Shown: positions 27,601 to 35,691, counted from the stretch's first letter. The stretch: DNA of 64,000 nt from Thermoguttaceae bacterium (GCA_017939795.1 JAGBAA010000097.1:29128-93127), one strand, 5' to 3'. Numbers and translations: made by a program. The notes: generated from the sequence alone by a model not told the origin.

Positions 27601-28549
27601 GTGAGTACCCGCGTCGTTTTTCGAATTCCTGCGGGAAATCGTCGACCCAAGTGAACTGACCCGCCGGCGCGATGTGCGGTTCGTCGGTGAACGCACCGGG
27701 GATCAGCTTGCCGAATTCGTGTCCGAGCCGCTTTCGGTACTCTTCGTGCGTGCAGGTCAAAAATGCGTCCGCGACGCCGTTCATCAGGAGATTCACGTAG
27801 GTCTTTCCGCCGAACCACTGCGAAGCACCGGCATAGCGGGTCCGTCCAATGACCCAGCGCACGCCGTTCGGAGATTTCCCCGGGATCGCATTTCCGGCAT
27901 TTTTCGCACCAAGGATCTCTGCCGTTCGGTCCACGCACGTGCCGTCGGCAAGTTCTTCGATGACGTACTGGACGGAATCACCGACCGTCCAGTTTCCGTT
28001 TGCGTCGGTCAGCGTGTCGAAAAATCCAATGTCCAGCCCCGTTCCCTGCGATTGCGGCCAGCGTTCGGGAACCAGACCTCCTGCGAAACCGGATGGGTAG
28101 GAGTTTTCGTCGTAGATCCAGATCTTCATGCCGAGTTTGCGTGCTTCATCCAGCGCGGCCTCCCAGAGTCTGAACCAGTCGTCCGAAAGATACGGTGTCG
28201 CCAGTCCGGGTCGCGGATGGACGTACGCCTGAAGGACTCCCTGTCCCGCTAGGTCGCGCAGCGTGGAGCGGATCTGCTCTTCCGTCAGAAGATCATTCCA
28301 GACCCAAAGCGGTGCCGGAGCGTAGTCCACACCCGGTGCGGCAAAGTCGGTACGGATCTCTTCCAGCGTCGAATCCTGGACTCCATTCAGTTTGGAGTTG
28401 GTCGGAAGATAGTCCGCATCGGTTTCGACTTTCGGAAATGGAGGGAATTCGGTATTTTGAGCCGATGCCGGCTGCGGCAGGAAGGAAATGCCGAAAGCCA
28501 GCAGAAAAAGAACGGGCAAACCGTTTGGTATGAGTGGAAATCTTCGCAT
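24683..28549 (-). CDS. Secreted glycoside hydrolase, GH106-like
   Basis: A 1288-residue protein with a signal peptide (FLLAFGISFLPQPASAQ). APLWVWNDLLTEEQI (about residue 75), then GMKIWIYDENSYPSG and a TIM-barrel-like section (LGHEFGKLIPGAFTDEPHIAP, GHDWEHEWP), resemble GH106 alpha-L-rhamnosidase-like enzymes. The candidate acids in FTDEPH and WEHEWP fit a retaining or inverting hydrolase but cannot be assigned here. C-terminal beta domains include a VSWLSSGVGF discoidin-like segment. It probably cleaves plant or host polysaccharides outside the cytoplasm. Its own promoter is at 28649-28677. Confidence 0.8.
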   Translation of the reverse strand: MRRFPLIPNGLPVLFLLAFGISFLPQPASAQNTEFPPFPKVETDADYLPTNSKLNGVQDSTLEEIRTDFAAPGVDYAPAPLWVWNDLLTEEQIRSTLRDLAGQGVLQAYVHPRPGLATPYLSDDWFRLWEAALDEARKLGMKIWIYDENSYPSGFAGGLVPERWPQSQGTGLDIGFFDTLTDANGNWTVGDSVQYVIEELADGTCVDRTAEILGAKNAGNAIPGKSPNGVRWVIGRTRYAGASQWFGGKTYVNLLMNGVADAFLTCTHEEYRKRLGHEFGKLIPGAFTDEPHIAPAGQFTWVDDFPQEFEKRRGYSLLPHLGSLAAPVGNWKKVRFDYYRTAQELLIDRWHKRLAAYCEKNGLQYCGHDWEHEWPRAHRTPDSMATAFWRQRPTIDLLMNQFGRGTNSQFGNVRSVRELISAAHQAGRSKTLSENYGAGGFDIRFEDLKRLGDWSYALGVNMTDEHLSYITIRGARKHDHPQTFSYHSAWFEQYGRLANYWTRLSYLLTRGDLTDERFLLLEPTSTSWFYQKDAGNESGKFGRIGNEFADLLNRLEAEQADYDLGSEDIIWRVGSVKNGKFTVGAASYSTVVLPANLETLYPETLALLADFAAQGGRIVSLGADLQSVGGAAKNALSEDLKAKFDAVTQEIVTLTVEELAAETRNAASVSVLAKTNAENVFHLTRQTKDSRIVFICCIDMQNSASVKLSRQNGWENAGIEIFDPTTGERKAAEGDEFELSPCGSLALVISHKIKTPETGTQNTKPAPQLLDPWQFADSISVKPLEENVLALDYLTLKAGDETIQNEYFYRANAKLWQKHGFAKSPWDNGVQLRDTLLKHQFAENSGFEVTYQFTKSDAKIDGLRLVIEDPKDFRVECNGTPVDRIPCAWKFDRSFGVYDISAAAREGVNEIKLIAPKMTVFCELANAWILGNFTLEPAECGFRIVAPKGLAFQKKAMQEEIHPNASNGREGVSWLSSGVGFGAEKDDYAPKLTFKFPTAQKIDGIRVWNYCEQNLAKRGIRTATLSGVGELEFRLGDGTAQTILFEKPVQLAAEQALELCVNSNWNGLTYPLPNDFPKSTKPEIDNGFVGLAEIEFLMKDASGKLVPIAAPSVQASSELVFQSHDRRAVYAVNSAGQMEQQFGWAAQGWPFYSGAVDYSFTVSESDFAKDRPIHAVLPGLRETWNGAVAAVLVQGKQVGTIACHGESVDLTQALQNAFELSRWVSSLRPAKGIATVTFRIYGTPKNLFGPHHVGPLRGSAWPGSFHRAPAVQPAGQNYDFIEYGLFAF

Positions 28550-28648
28550 AATTGAGGGACTCCGCTAAAAGGCAAGGTGGGAAACAGGTCCTGCATTCCA
28601 TGGCGGAAGCAGCTGGACCTGCGTCTGTTGAAAATAGTGTTTGACTCT

Positions 28649-28677
28649 ATTTTATACGATGACGGAGATTTTTTCAA
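28649..28677 (-). promoter_or_regulatory. Sigma-70 promoter of the GH106-like gene
   Basis: On the minus strand, TTGAAA (28672-28677), a 17-bp spacer and TAAAAT (28649-28654). It leaves about 95 nt of leader before the ATG at 28549. Confidence 0.65.
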
Positions 28678-28719
28678 GGAACTCCTGCGGTATTTTTTAT
28701 GAGAAAAGAGGATTTTGGA

Positions 28720-28755
28720 AAGAAAAACAAAAAACGGCGCCTCATCGTGCGCCGT
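28720..28755 (-). terminator. Intrinsic terminator of the PEP-CTERM gene
   Basis: ACGGCGC (28734-28740) pairs with GCGCCGT (28749-28755). The minus-strand transcript then runs into a T-rich stretch (A-rich on the plus strand, 28720-28733). It is 20 nt after the stop. Confidence 0.8.
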
Positions 28756-28775
28756 CTTTTGAATGAATGTGTCCC

Positions 28776-30473
28776 TTACGCTTTCTGTGTCCGTTTCCGA
28801 TTCCGGAGCGTCAGGAGACCGAATGCTCCGGTGAGCAACAGCACCCACGCCGCAGGTTCTGGAACCTTTGCCGGATTCTGATAGAACGCAAGTTCCGCAA
28901 ATCCGACCATATTGCCGCCGGCTCCTGCCCAGTTGAAATACTCGAAGGCATTATCCAGCGGGATCAGGACCGCTTTGTCGAAAGCGACCGAATCATCAAA
29001 CATGAAACTGGCATAATCATCCAATGACATTGCGGTATCGACGCGATAGTAATCGGAAAGAACGAGTTCATCGCCGTCGTAAAGCGAAAGCGTGAATGCC
29101 GTCATGACGTTTCCGTTATTCGTGGAGCGGTATCCGAAGTAAAGGAAACCATCGACCAGTTCCAGTTCGTCATTCGTGAACGTCAGGACCGGCGTTGTTT
29201 GGGTCGTGTCCGTCTCAAAGAAATCGCTGCCGTTTGCATCCGAATACCACGCTCCTCCGGGAGAATAGCCGCTCCCATCAATGAGCCAATCCGGCGTATT
29301 TCCAGACGGATGATTGATGGAAACCGCACTCGGACGAATGACATCCATCCCTTCCATCGGCGTATTGTAGCTCGTCTGCCAGGTCGGACCGCCTGCGTAA
29401 GGATGATTTCCGAAAGAAACTTCCGAAAGCCCGACGCGGTCGCCGCCGTCGTCGTCGAACGTGCCGTTATTATTATAGTCGCCGCCATTCTGGAGATAGT
29501 CACCTCTGAAGTTGTCCGTGATCGTCATGACGACTTTTGACGCGCCTTTCACTTCCGGGAACGTAAACAGAGACGGGGCACTCTGTTTGTACGCGGTCAT
29601 TTTGAAGGAGTAGAGCGACTCATCTTCCACCGCGATCTGGTTTCCTGCCGCATCGTAGAATTTCAGATTGAAATCCTTCCCCGTGTTGCCGGCTACGGTG
29701 TAAGGCGTGACGGTGATGCTGGAAAGGTTTTTCGCTTCGCTGAACGTAAACGTCAGTTCCGGATCCGCATATTTGCCGTCATGATAGTAATCCCGAATAT
29801 CCCCTCCCTGCGCCCAGTTCGTGCACCACTGGGTGGAGATGTTTCCGTCCAGAAGGTTGGTCGCCGGCATACTGCCGATCGCATTGTTCGCGGTAGCGGA
29901 CGAAGGCGTGTATGTTTCGATCGTATTCGTGCGGTTGAACTGGATCTCAGCGACCCCAACGCGGTCACCGCCGCCAAGGTTGGTGGTCTGACCGAAGTTC
30001 CCCGTCATTTCCATCTTCACGTACTGTGCCGAGACCGGAGCGGTCAGTGCGATGTTCGTCGCGTCTTTGGTGTACGTGTCGAGCGTCACGTCCTGCACCG
30101 CGATCGGCGTACCGTCGAATCCCTGCGAGCCGTCGTAAAACGAAAGCGTGAATTTCTGCACGGAGTTTCCGCCGAACGGATAACCCCAGATGGAAAACGC
30201 ATCCAGTATCTGATTCGTTCCCAGGTCGAACACCATGATCGGGTTTACGGTACCGTTGAGATAGTAGTTGTTTCCGCCGTTCGGATTCAGCGTACACCAG
30301 GTCGAATTTGGATTGCCGTCGCTGGCATTGTTGTTTTTGTAGTTGTCGTCGATGCTCTTTCCCCCGTCTGTTTGCAGGGAGAGTACCCTTTCAGCCGTGA
30401 TCAGCTCCGCCTTTGCCGGAGCGCACAGAGCTGCGGCCGAAGCCAGAGCGGTCAACAATGAACGAATACGCAT
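28776..30473 (-). CDS. PEP-CTERM sorted surface protein with three discoidin-like repeats
   Basis: 565 residues from the ATG at 30473 (MRIRSLLTALASAAALCAPAKAE), preceded by AAAGGA and a TTGACA/TATCAT promoter. The C-terminus has VPEPAAW, a hydrophobic helix and a basic tail (RNRKRTQKA), the PEP-CTERM sorting signal recognised by exosortase. Between them are three similar units. Each starts with an N-rich WCT/WYSD segment and ends with a GG-x-x-VG-x-x-E motif (GGDRVGVAEIQF, GGDRVGLSEVSFG, GNMVGFAELAFY), as in F5/8 type C-like folds. It is probably cell-surface or matrix. The exosortase is not in this window. Confidence 0.85.
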   Translation of the reverse strand: MRIRSLLTALASAAALCAPAKAELITAERVLSLQTDGGKSIDDNYKNNNASDGNPNSTWCTLNPNGGNNYYLNGTVNPIMVFDLGTNQILDAFSIWGYPFGGNSVQKFTLSFYDGSQGFDGTPIAVQDVTLDTYTKDATNIALTAPVSAQYVKMEMTGNFGQTTNLGGGDRVGVAEIQFNRTNTIETYTPSSATANNAIGSMPATNLLDGNISTQWCTNWAQGGDIRDYYHDGKYADPELTFTFSEAKNLSSITVTPYTVAGNTGKDFNLKFYDAAGNQIAVEDESLYSFKMTAYKQSAPSLFTFPEVKGASKVVMTITDNFRGDYLQNGGDYNNNGTFDDDGGDRVGLSEVSFGNHPYAGGPTWQTSYNTPMEGMDVIRPSAVSINHPSGNTPDWLIDGSGYSPGGAWYSDANGSDFFETDTTQTTPVLTFTNDELELVDGFLYFGYRSTNNGNVMTAFTLSLYDGDELVLSDYYRVDTAMSLDDYASFMFDDSVAFDKAVLIPLDNAFEYFNWAGAGGNMVGFAELAFYQNPAKVPEPAAWVLLLTGAFGLLTLRNRKRTQKA

Positions 30474-30528
30474 AAAATATCCTTTCCAGTTCACATTATT
30501 GGAAACTTTCATTTTATCTGGTTCAGAT

Positions 30529-30556
30529 ATGATATACAGAAATTCTGAAATGTCAA
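30529..30556 (-). promoter_or_regulatory. Sigma-70 promoter of the PEP-CTERM gene
   Basis: On the minus strand, a perfect TTGACA (30551-30556), a 16-bp spacer and TATCAT (30529-30534). It gives about 50 nt of leader before 30473. Confidence 0.75.
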
Positions 30557-30710
30557 TCAGAAAATTGGGAAATTTTTAATTTTTGTTTGAAAATTTCAGA
30601 GAATGTACTGAATGTGGCGGATTTGACGCATGTTTTTTGGTTGGATGGCGGTTTAAGAGAGTGGAGGTTCGTGTTTCGGCTTCGTCAGAGGGGGGATAGT
30701 ACGGCATACA

Positions 30711-30744
30711 GCAAAAAAAATCCTCCGGTCGGGAACCGAAGGAT
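30711..30744 (-). terminator. Intrinsic terminator downstream of tRNA-Arg
   Basis: ATCCT-CGGT (30720-30729) pairs with ACCG-AGGAT (30735-30744), with one internal mismatch and a 5-nt loop. A run of A on the plus strand (30713-30720) becomes the U-tract of the minus-strand transcript. Confidence 0.85.
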
Positions 30745-30754
30745 CTTTCCTGAG

Positions 30755-30828
30755 CGTCTCCGGCGGGGGTCGAACCCACAACCTCTGCCTTCGGAGGGCA
30801 GCGCGCTATCCAATTGTGCCACGGAAAC
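30755..30828 (-). tRNA. tRNA-Arg (anticodon CCG)
   Basis: A 74-nt cloverleaf on the minus strand. Acceptor GTTTCCG pairs with CGGAGAC. The anticodon arm is CTGCC-CTCCGAA-GGCAG, giving anticodon CCG for the codon CGG. The T arm has GGGTTCGACCCC-type sequence. The discriminator base is G and CCA is not encoded. It has its own promoter (30842-30869) and terminator (30711-30744), so it is a single-gene unit. Confidence 0.95.
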
Positions 30829-30841
30829 GAATGATGCTTTC

Positions 30842-30869
30842 ATTTTAACCGATTTTCGTCTTTTGTCAA
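30842..30869 (-). promoter_or_regulatory. Sigma-70 promoter of tRNA-Arg
   Basis: On the minus strand, a perfect TTGACA (30864-30869), a 16-bp spacer and TAAAAT (30842-30847). The TAAAAT lies about 14 bp upstream of the tRNA 5' end. Confidence 0.8.
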
Positions 30870-30941
30870 GGGGGCGAAACCGTTTCTGAGTGGATTTTTT
30901 TGATTTGGGAGGACTTTTTCTCTTATTTCAGCTCGCAGACC

Positions 30942-30970
30942 TTGCGGAATTGCAGAATATGGTGTAAAAT
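30942..30970 (+). promoter_or_regulatory. Promoter of the small membrane protein gene
   Basis: TTGCGG (30942-30947), a 17-bp spacer and TAAAAT (30965-30970), with a TG upstream of the -10. It fits the gene starting at 31045. Confidence 0.5.
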
Positions 30971-31044
30971 GGCAGAACAGGAGATCTTTCCGCTTTGGAT
31001 GGTCCGGATCTCCCCAGTTTTAGGATCCGATCGGAGTACGGCAG

Positions 31045-31407
31045 ATGCGGCTGAAAAAATGGCGAAATGACGAAGAAGATTCCCTGGAAAAGAAACTGTC
31101 CATGTACGGCACTCCCCGAAATTCACGTGAATGGAGGAAATATTGGCATTGGCGGGCATCGCTGAAGTCTTTCCGCCTTTGTCCCGATCATCCGCGGCCT
31201 CGCAAAAATTACGGCAGATATTCGCTCCTGACAGTGGCGATATGGATGGGGGCGTGCTGGTACATTTTGCCGGAAAGTCCCCATTCGCTGAGGGATCTCA
31301 TGCTCGCATCGGTACTGCTCATTCCCATTGTCCTTCTTACGGAACTTCTTCTGCCGCCGCCGCGCAAACTTTGGTCAATGTTCGCAAGTCTATGGCGGAA
31401 AAACTAA
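31045..31407 (+). CDS. Small hypothetical membrane protein
   Basis: A 120-residue protein. A basic N-terminal 60 residues (many Arg, Lys and Trp) are followed by two predicted membrane helices, about 63-77 (LLTVAIWMGACWYIL) and 86-102 (LMLASVLLIPIVLLTELLL). It has a promoter 75 nt upstream but a poor ribosome binding site. No family was recognised. It is separated from the next gene by a palindromic repeat. Confidence 0.55.
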   Translation: MRLKKWRNDEEDSLEKKLSMYGTPRNSREWRKYWHWRASLKSFRLCPDHPRPRKNYGRYSLLTVAIWMGACWYILPESPHSLRDLMLASVLLIPIVLLTELLLPPPRKLWSMFASLWRKN

Positions 31408-31445
31408 AAAAGGCGATTCCGGCAGGTGCGTACCGGCCCGAACCG

Positions 31446-31665
31446 TGATCTTACCACTGAGTGCGCAGAAAAAGCACGGAAACACACTGAAAAGTAAGAG
31501 GAAAATTTCCTGACACGAATTTCACGGAAGGCACGAAAAGATGTGAAATGAATTTTTAAAAAATTTTTAAAAACATTTCGCGTGATCCGCGTTTTTTCAT
31601 GCTTTTCGTGTTCCCATCTTCTGAGCGGCTCTGTGTGTCTTCTGTGTTTTCTGTGGTGAAACTGG
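31446..31665. repeat. Large imperfect palindromic dispersed-type repeat (CACAGAG/CACGAA class)
   Basis: The left flank begins TTACCACTGAG; the right flank, read on the minus strand, begins TTTCACCACAGAAAACACAG. Both arms continue with ACAC- and CACGAA-rich sequence toward a centre of AATTTTTAAAAAATTTTT (about 31551-31568). This is the inverted-repeat pattern of known high-copy intergenic elements in many environmental bacteria. It encodes only spurious peptides such as TTENTEDTQ. Confidence 0.7.
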
Positions 31666-31696
31666 TATGCTGTTTCCGGAAGAGCCTTTTTTCATC

Positions 31697-31725
31697 TTGC
31701 GCGATCTGGAAGATTTTGCTATACT
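31697..31725 (+). promoter_or_regulatory. Promoter of the CBM9-like gene
   Basis: TTGCGC (31697-31702), a 17-bp spacer and TATACT (31720-31725). The ATG at 31772 follows about 40 nt after the predicted start. Confidence 0.6.
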
Positions 31726-31771
31726 TTCCGTGAATGGAATTTTTGGAAAATGGAGATCGGAGAAGAACGCA

Positions 31772-32464
31772 ATGCGTCATCAATCGTTAATTCCAAACCG
31801 TTTCCTGTTTCATATCGAGATGGAATGCGGTTACCGAGAGGGGTTGGATGAGCTTCAGGAACTTCCGGAATGTTTTACGCTTCCTGATTTTGAAGTGCTT
31901 GAAGACCCGCAGGTCTCTGACGGCATTTTTTCCCGAAAGGCGCGGGGCGGAAAGGAATTTTACGTTCGGAGTGCCTGGAATGAGCGCGGGATCGCGTTTC
32001 AGTTTTTTGTTTCCGGGAAATCGAAAGAACTCTGGTGCAATCCGGATCGTCCGGATGAAAGTGACCGGATCGAGCTGTGGCTCGATACGCGCAATGTGCA
32101 TGATGTGCACCGTGCGACACGGTACTGCCACCGTTTCGTCTGTTTTCCGACAGGCAGCGGACGTGACGGTGACGAAGCGGCCGTTCTTTTTCAGCCGGTC
32201 AGCCGAACGAAACAGATCCCGAATGAAATTCCGGATGGAGCGATGAAGATCCGGTCCCATGTACAGCGGAACTGCTATTCCGTATTCCTCTACCTTTCGG
32301 CATCGGCACTGACCGGGTTTGACACGCGGGAGTTTCGGCACCTTGGGATCGCCTGGGCTTTGATAGACCGGGAGCTTCCGATGAAGACCCTCACCGCCGG
32401 TGCGCCGTTCCCGTTCATGGAGGATCCGTCGCTCTGGTACTCGCTGTTCCTGAAGGAAGACTAA
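31772..32464 (+). CDS. DOMON/CBM9-like conserved protein
   Basis: 230 residues from the ATG at 31772 (MRHQSLIPN), the first ATG after a TTGCGC/TATACT promoter; a longer ORF start at 31667 lies upstream of that promoter. The core SDRIELWLDTRNVHDVHRA and the following CHRFVCFPTG resemble family 9 carbohydrate-binding modules, in which a D-x-x-x-hh-D segment binds sugar. No signal peptide is visible, so a cytosolic sugar-binding or structural role is possible. Function is not assigned. The gene leads a short plus-strand run with the thioesterase and YkgJ-type genes. Confidence 0.65.
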   Translation: MRHQSLIPNRFLFHIEMECGYREGLDELQELPECFTLPDFEVLEDPQVSDGIFSRKARGGKEFYVRSAWNERGIAFQFFVSGKSKELWCNPDRPDESDRIELWLDTRNVHDVHRATRYCHRFVCFPTGSGRDGDEAAVLFQPVSRTKQIPNEIPDGAMKIRSHVQRNCYSVFLYLSASALTGFDTREFRHLGIAWALIDRELPMKTLTAGAPFPFMEDPSLWYSLFLKED

Positions 32465-32539
32465 GCAGGAAAACCGAGGATGCCGGAAATGAACTTTGAG
32501 CAAAAACCGGGAGATATACCGGGAAGGAAGCAGAAAGAA

Positions 32540-32926
32540 ATGGAGATCATGCGGGACTTTACGATGGAGCTTCGGGTCCGCTATACGGAATGCGATCCGA
32601 TGCGCGTCGTGCATCATTCGAAATATTTCGTCTATTTTGAAATGGCGAGAACAGAGCTTTTCCGCGCCAATGGCGGAAGCCATGACCAGCTGGAGCGGGA
32701 CGGACTTTTTTTCGTGGTCGTGCGTGCAGACTGCCACTACATCAAGCCTGCGCACTATGATGACCTCATTCAGGTGAGTATCCACGTCGAGAAAGTGACC
32801 CGCGCCAAGATCGTGCACCGCTACGAAGTCCGCCGTGACGGAGAACTGCTGACTGAGGCACACATTACCCTCGCGCTGATCGATCGGGACGGTAAGATCC
32901 AGCTTATCCCGAAGGGGATGACGTGA
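32540..32926 (+). CDS. Acyl-CoA thioesterase, 4HBT (YbgC-like) family
   Basis: 128 residues from the ATG at 32540, which has a GGAAGGAAG-type binding site upstream. An earlier in-frame ATG at 32480 would add a 20-residue tail unlike the family. LRVRYTECDPMRVVHHSKYFVYFEMAR holds the hot-dog fold active-site Asp (ECD) followed by the helix of YbgC-like enzymes. These hydrolyse acyl-CoA thioesters in the cytosol. It is 75 nt after the CBM9-like gene and probably cotranscribed. Confidence 0.88.
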   Translation: MEIMRDFTMELRVRYTECDPMRVVHHSKYFVYFEMARTELFRANGGSHDQLERDGLFFVVVRADCHYIKPAHYDDLIQVSIHVEKVTRAKIVHRYEVRRDGELLTEAHITLALIDRDGKIQLIPKGMT

Positions 32927-32979
32927 ACGGTTGAGACGAAACGGATTTTTTTCCAAAAGGATCGGAGACAAAACGGAAA

Positions 32980-33402
32980 ATGGCTCAAAAAAGAAAACCC
33001 CGCCGTGATGAAGTGGAAGATCTCGACACACTGTGCGAGTACTGTTCGGGAAAATGCTGCCGATATTTTGCGATGGAGATCGACGAGCCGGTCGATTGGG
33101 AGGATTTTGACCGGCTGAGGTGGTTCGTGCTGCATGAGTACACCACGCTCTTCACCGAAGACGAACACTGGTTCCTGCTCGTTCAGACCAAATGCCGGAA
33201 ACTGGATGAACAGAACCGGTGCATGGACTACGAAAACCGGCCGAATGTCTGCCGAAGCTACACGACCGCACACTGCGAGTATGAAGACCACTGGGTCTAC
33301 GACCGATACTTTGAAACGCCGGAACAGGTCGCGGAGTATGCCGAGGCGCTCCTTGGTCCGCGAGTTGGAGACAGTATCCGTACACCGCGCAAATGTGCCT
33401 GA
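32980..33402 (+). CDS. YkgJ-type Cys-cluster (putative zinc- or iron-chelating) protein
   Basis: A 140-residue protein. Cysteines in CEYCSGKCCRYF (about 18-27), TKCRKLDEQNRCMDYENRPNVC (about 69-90) and HCEYED fit the CxxCxxxCC plus later Cys pattern of the YkgJ family. Metal binding is known or predicted for the family; the cellular role is unknown. It follows the thioesterase by 53 nt and ends 34 nt before the convergent glycosyltransferase. Confidence 0.85.
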   Translation: MAQKRKPRRDEVEDLDTLCEYCSGKCCRYFAMEIDEPVDWEDFDRLRWFVLHEYTTLFTEDEHWFLLVQTKCRKLDEQNRCMDYENRPNVCRSYTTAHCEYEDHWVYDRYFETPEQVAEYAEALLGPRVGDSIRTPRKCA

Positions 33403-33435
33403 AAGCGGGATGGTGTTCGGAGCTTACGCGTTTGG

Positions 33436-34662
33436 TCACCAGCGTTTGGGAACTTTCAGAAATTCCTGCACGATCTTCGCCGTGTTTTTGACCGGATCGT
33501 ACAGATCGAGCACCCGCTCCCGATTTTGACGCCCCAGCCGGGCTGAAAGCTCCGGATCGCGGAAGAGTGTGAGGAGGTGCTCCGCAAGCATTCTGGAATC
33601 GTCCGGATCCGCCAGAAAACCGGTCGCGCCGTTCTGAATGATCTCCGCAGGCCCCTGCGAACGAACTGCGATCGCCGGTTTCGCGAACATCCCGGCCTCT
33701 ACGAGGACCAGGCCAAAGGATTCTTCCCATGACGTGAGCGTCAGAACGTTCGCGAGCCGTAAAAGCGGGCGAATGTCGTCCTGAAACGGGATCAGACGGC
33801 ATGTCGTTTCGAGTGCGGAGTGTGCGATCTCCTGCCGAAGAGATGTTTCCAGAGGTCCGGCACCCGCGAAAATGAACTGAATGTTTTCCCGCACGCTTTC
33901 CGGCAGTTGGGCTGCAGCGCGCAAAAGCATGTGCGGATTCTTCCGTTCCGAGAAACGTCCAAGCCACAAAACGGTCCATTTCTCCGGATCGATGCCGGAT
34001 CCTCTCAGTTTTTCCCAGGCTGGACGCGCTTCTTTTTCCTGAAAATGTTCCGCCTCTTCCAGTGTCAGCCGCGAGGAATTCGAGACGACCGCGGATCGGG
34101 CGCAAAGTTCATCCAGCTGCTTTTCTGCATTCCGGGAACGGGAGTGTGTTGTGCGGAGATGCGCTTCTGCGATTTTGCGCGACGGATCGGATTCAAAAAA
34201 GACGGTCCGGCTGTTTCGATAGAAGAAATTCGTGATCCGCGGGAGCGAAAACCACCGAGGACGCATGAAGCGGTCTTCGAGAACTTCATGAATGTGCGTG
34301 AAGTGCGGGATCCCGAGTGCACGGGCCGCCAGAACGCCTTCAAAAATGCAGACGGTATTCGAGTAGACGGCATCGATCCGGTTTTTCTTCAGAAAGTTTT
34401 TTAAACGATGAAGACGAAATGGTGTCCGCAGCCGGTTTTTCCACTCCCAGAACGACGGCTCGTAAAGCATCCACCAGCAAAGCGGTTCGATCTCGACCGG
34501 GATCCCCATTTCGTGCGCAGAATCCGCCATGGGACCGTCGGTCGGAAAAATGACGAACGGCTCGATCTTTTCCCGATCCAGATTCCGGAGCGTCGTGTCG
34601 AGACAAAATTCCGCACCGCCGCGCAGCGCACTGTGAGCCAGAAAAAGGATGCGTTTTTTCAT
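33436..34662 (-). CDS. Glycosyltransferase family 4 protein
   Basis: A 408-residue GT-B enzyme. It opens with FLAHSALRGGAEFCLDTTLRNL (acceptor-binding Gly-rich loop). The C-terminal half has TVLWLGRFSERKNPHMLL, FIFAGAGPLE, LIPFQDDI, and WEESFGLVLVEAGMFAKPAIAVRSQGPAEII, the EX7E nucleotide-sugar site. It lies 155 nt downstream of rex on the same strand with no recognised terminator between, so cotranscription with rex is possible. The substrate is unknown. Confidence 0.85.
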   Translation of the reverse strand: MKKRILFLAHSALRGGAEFCLDTTLRNLDREKIEPFVIFPTDGPMADSAHEMGIPVEIEPLCWWMLYEPSFWEWKNRLRTPFRLHRLKNFLKKNRIDAVYSNTVCIFEGVLAARALGIPHFTHIHEVLEDRFMRPRWFSLPRITNFFYRNSRTVFFESDPSRKIAEAHLRTTHSRSRNAEKQLDELCARSAVVSNSSRLTLEEAEHFQEKEARPAWEKLRGSGIDPEKWTVLWLGRFSERKNPHMLLRAAAQLPESVRENIQFIFAGAGPLETSLRQEIAHSALETTCRLIPFQDDIRPLLRLANVLTLTSWEESFGLVLVEAGMFAKPAIAVRSQGPAEIIQNGATGFLADPDDSRMLAEHLLTLFRDPELSARLGRQNRERVLDLYDPVKNTAKIVQEFLKVPKRW

Positions 34663-34816
34663 GTTCGGCGTTTTCTGTTTCTTCTCAGGAGGATCGGGAA
34701 ATCATTCTCTGGTCAGGATCCGGTTTGCGATGAAAGACTTTCCAGCTGTGAAAGTATCGGATCGGCAGCGGTACGTTCAGTCCGTTTTCGTGCCGGGAAC
34801 GTGCCGAAACGCAAAA

Positions 34817-35461
34817 CTAGACCGTCTTTTGACTGTTCATGCGCTGAGACAGGACCGCCAGGCTCGAAGAAAGCGAGACATTTTCTACGATGATCCCCTC
34901 CGGTACGAAAAGCTGGACCGGCGCAAAATTCCAGATCCCCTGGATCCCCGCTTTGACCATCAGATCCGCCGTTTCCTGTGCGAACTGGGCCGGGACAGTC
35001 AGGATCGCGCACTGCACATTCAGTTCTTTGGCTTTTTCTTCAAACCGGGAAAGTGGGTAGATCGGTCTTCCGAGGATCTCTTTGCCGATTTTCTGCGGTG
35101 AAGTATCGAATGACGCCAAAATGTCCAGGTTCTCCTGCTGGAATCCTTTGTATCCAAGCAGCGCGGTTCCCAGATGCCCTACCCCAACAAGAAATGCACG
35201 GCGAGTCTGGTTCCAGCCAAGAAAACATTCGATGTGGCTGACCAGTTCATTGATCGTATGCCCAATTTTGGGACGTCCAACGATCCCCGTCATCGCCAGG
35301 TCTTTGCGGACCTGGATCCCCGTAAGTCCCAATTCTTCTGCAATTCGCGTGCTGGAAACGACCTCTACCTTTTCATCCCGCAGTTTTCTCAGGAAAGAGA
35401 GATACAGAGGGAGCCGTCTTATGCTCGGCACCGGATAGGCACGTTCCTTAGTCTCACTCAT
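34817..35461 (-). CDS. rex: Redox-sensing transcriptional repressor Rex
   Basis: A 214-residue protein, the usual Rex length. An N-terminal winged helix (SIRRLPLYLSFLRKL... SSTRIAEELGLTGIQVRKDLAMTG) precedes a Rossmann domain with the NADH loop LVGVGHLGTALLGYKGF and the conserved NFAPVQL-VPEG segment near the end. Rex represses fermentative and respiratory genes when NADH/NAD+ is low and releases DNA when NADH is high. A minus-strand TATAAT at 35508-35513 lies 47 bp upstream. No clear Rex operator (TTGTGAA-N6-TTCACAA) was seen. Confidence 0.95.
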   Translation of the reverse strand: MSETKERAYPVPSIRRLPLYLSFLRKLRDEKVEVVSSTRIAEELGLTGIQVRKDLAMTGIVGRPKIGHTINELVSHIECFLGWNQTRRAFLVGVGHLGTALLGYKGFQQENLDILASFDTSPQKIGKEILGRPIYPLSRFEEKAKELNVQCAILTVPAQFAQETADLMVKAGIQGIWNFAPVQLFVPEGIIVENVSLSSSLAVLSQRMNSQKTV

Positions 35462-35507
35462 TTCTTCACCCTTGAAAGAATCCTTTTTTTTGTCGCACTT
35501 CTTCTCT

Positions 35508-35513
35508 ATTATA
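35508..35513 (-). promoter_or_regulatory. -10 element of rex
   Basis: A perfect TATAAT on the minus strand, about 47 bp upstream of the rex ATG. No clear -35 match was found at 16-18 bp. Confidence 0.5.
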
Positions 35514-35691
35514 GCACATTTCAGAAAAATAAACAGTACATTCTTTGAGTATTTTGATATTTTTTTATAAAAAAGGTCTAAATTTCTTTAATGAAAAGCA
35601 AAATCCGTAAATTTTACTATAAATTTGAGTAAGTTGGAGAAAATGGGAGGCTTGAGCATTGTGGGGTATTTTGAAATTTGGTGAATTTTTT

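Noticed and set aside
31556..31783. 75-codon minus-strand frame with TTENTEDTQ
   Set aside because: Such peptides are spurious translations of the CACAGAG-type intergenic repeat.
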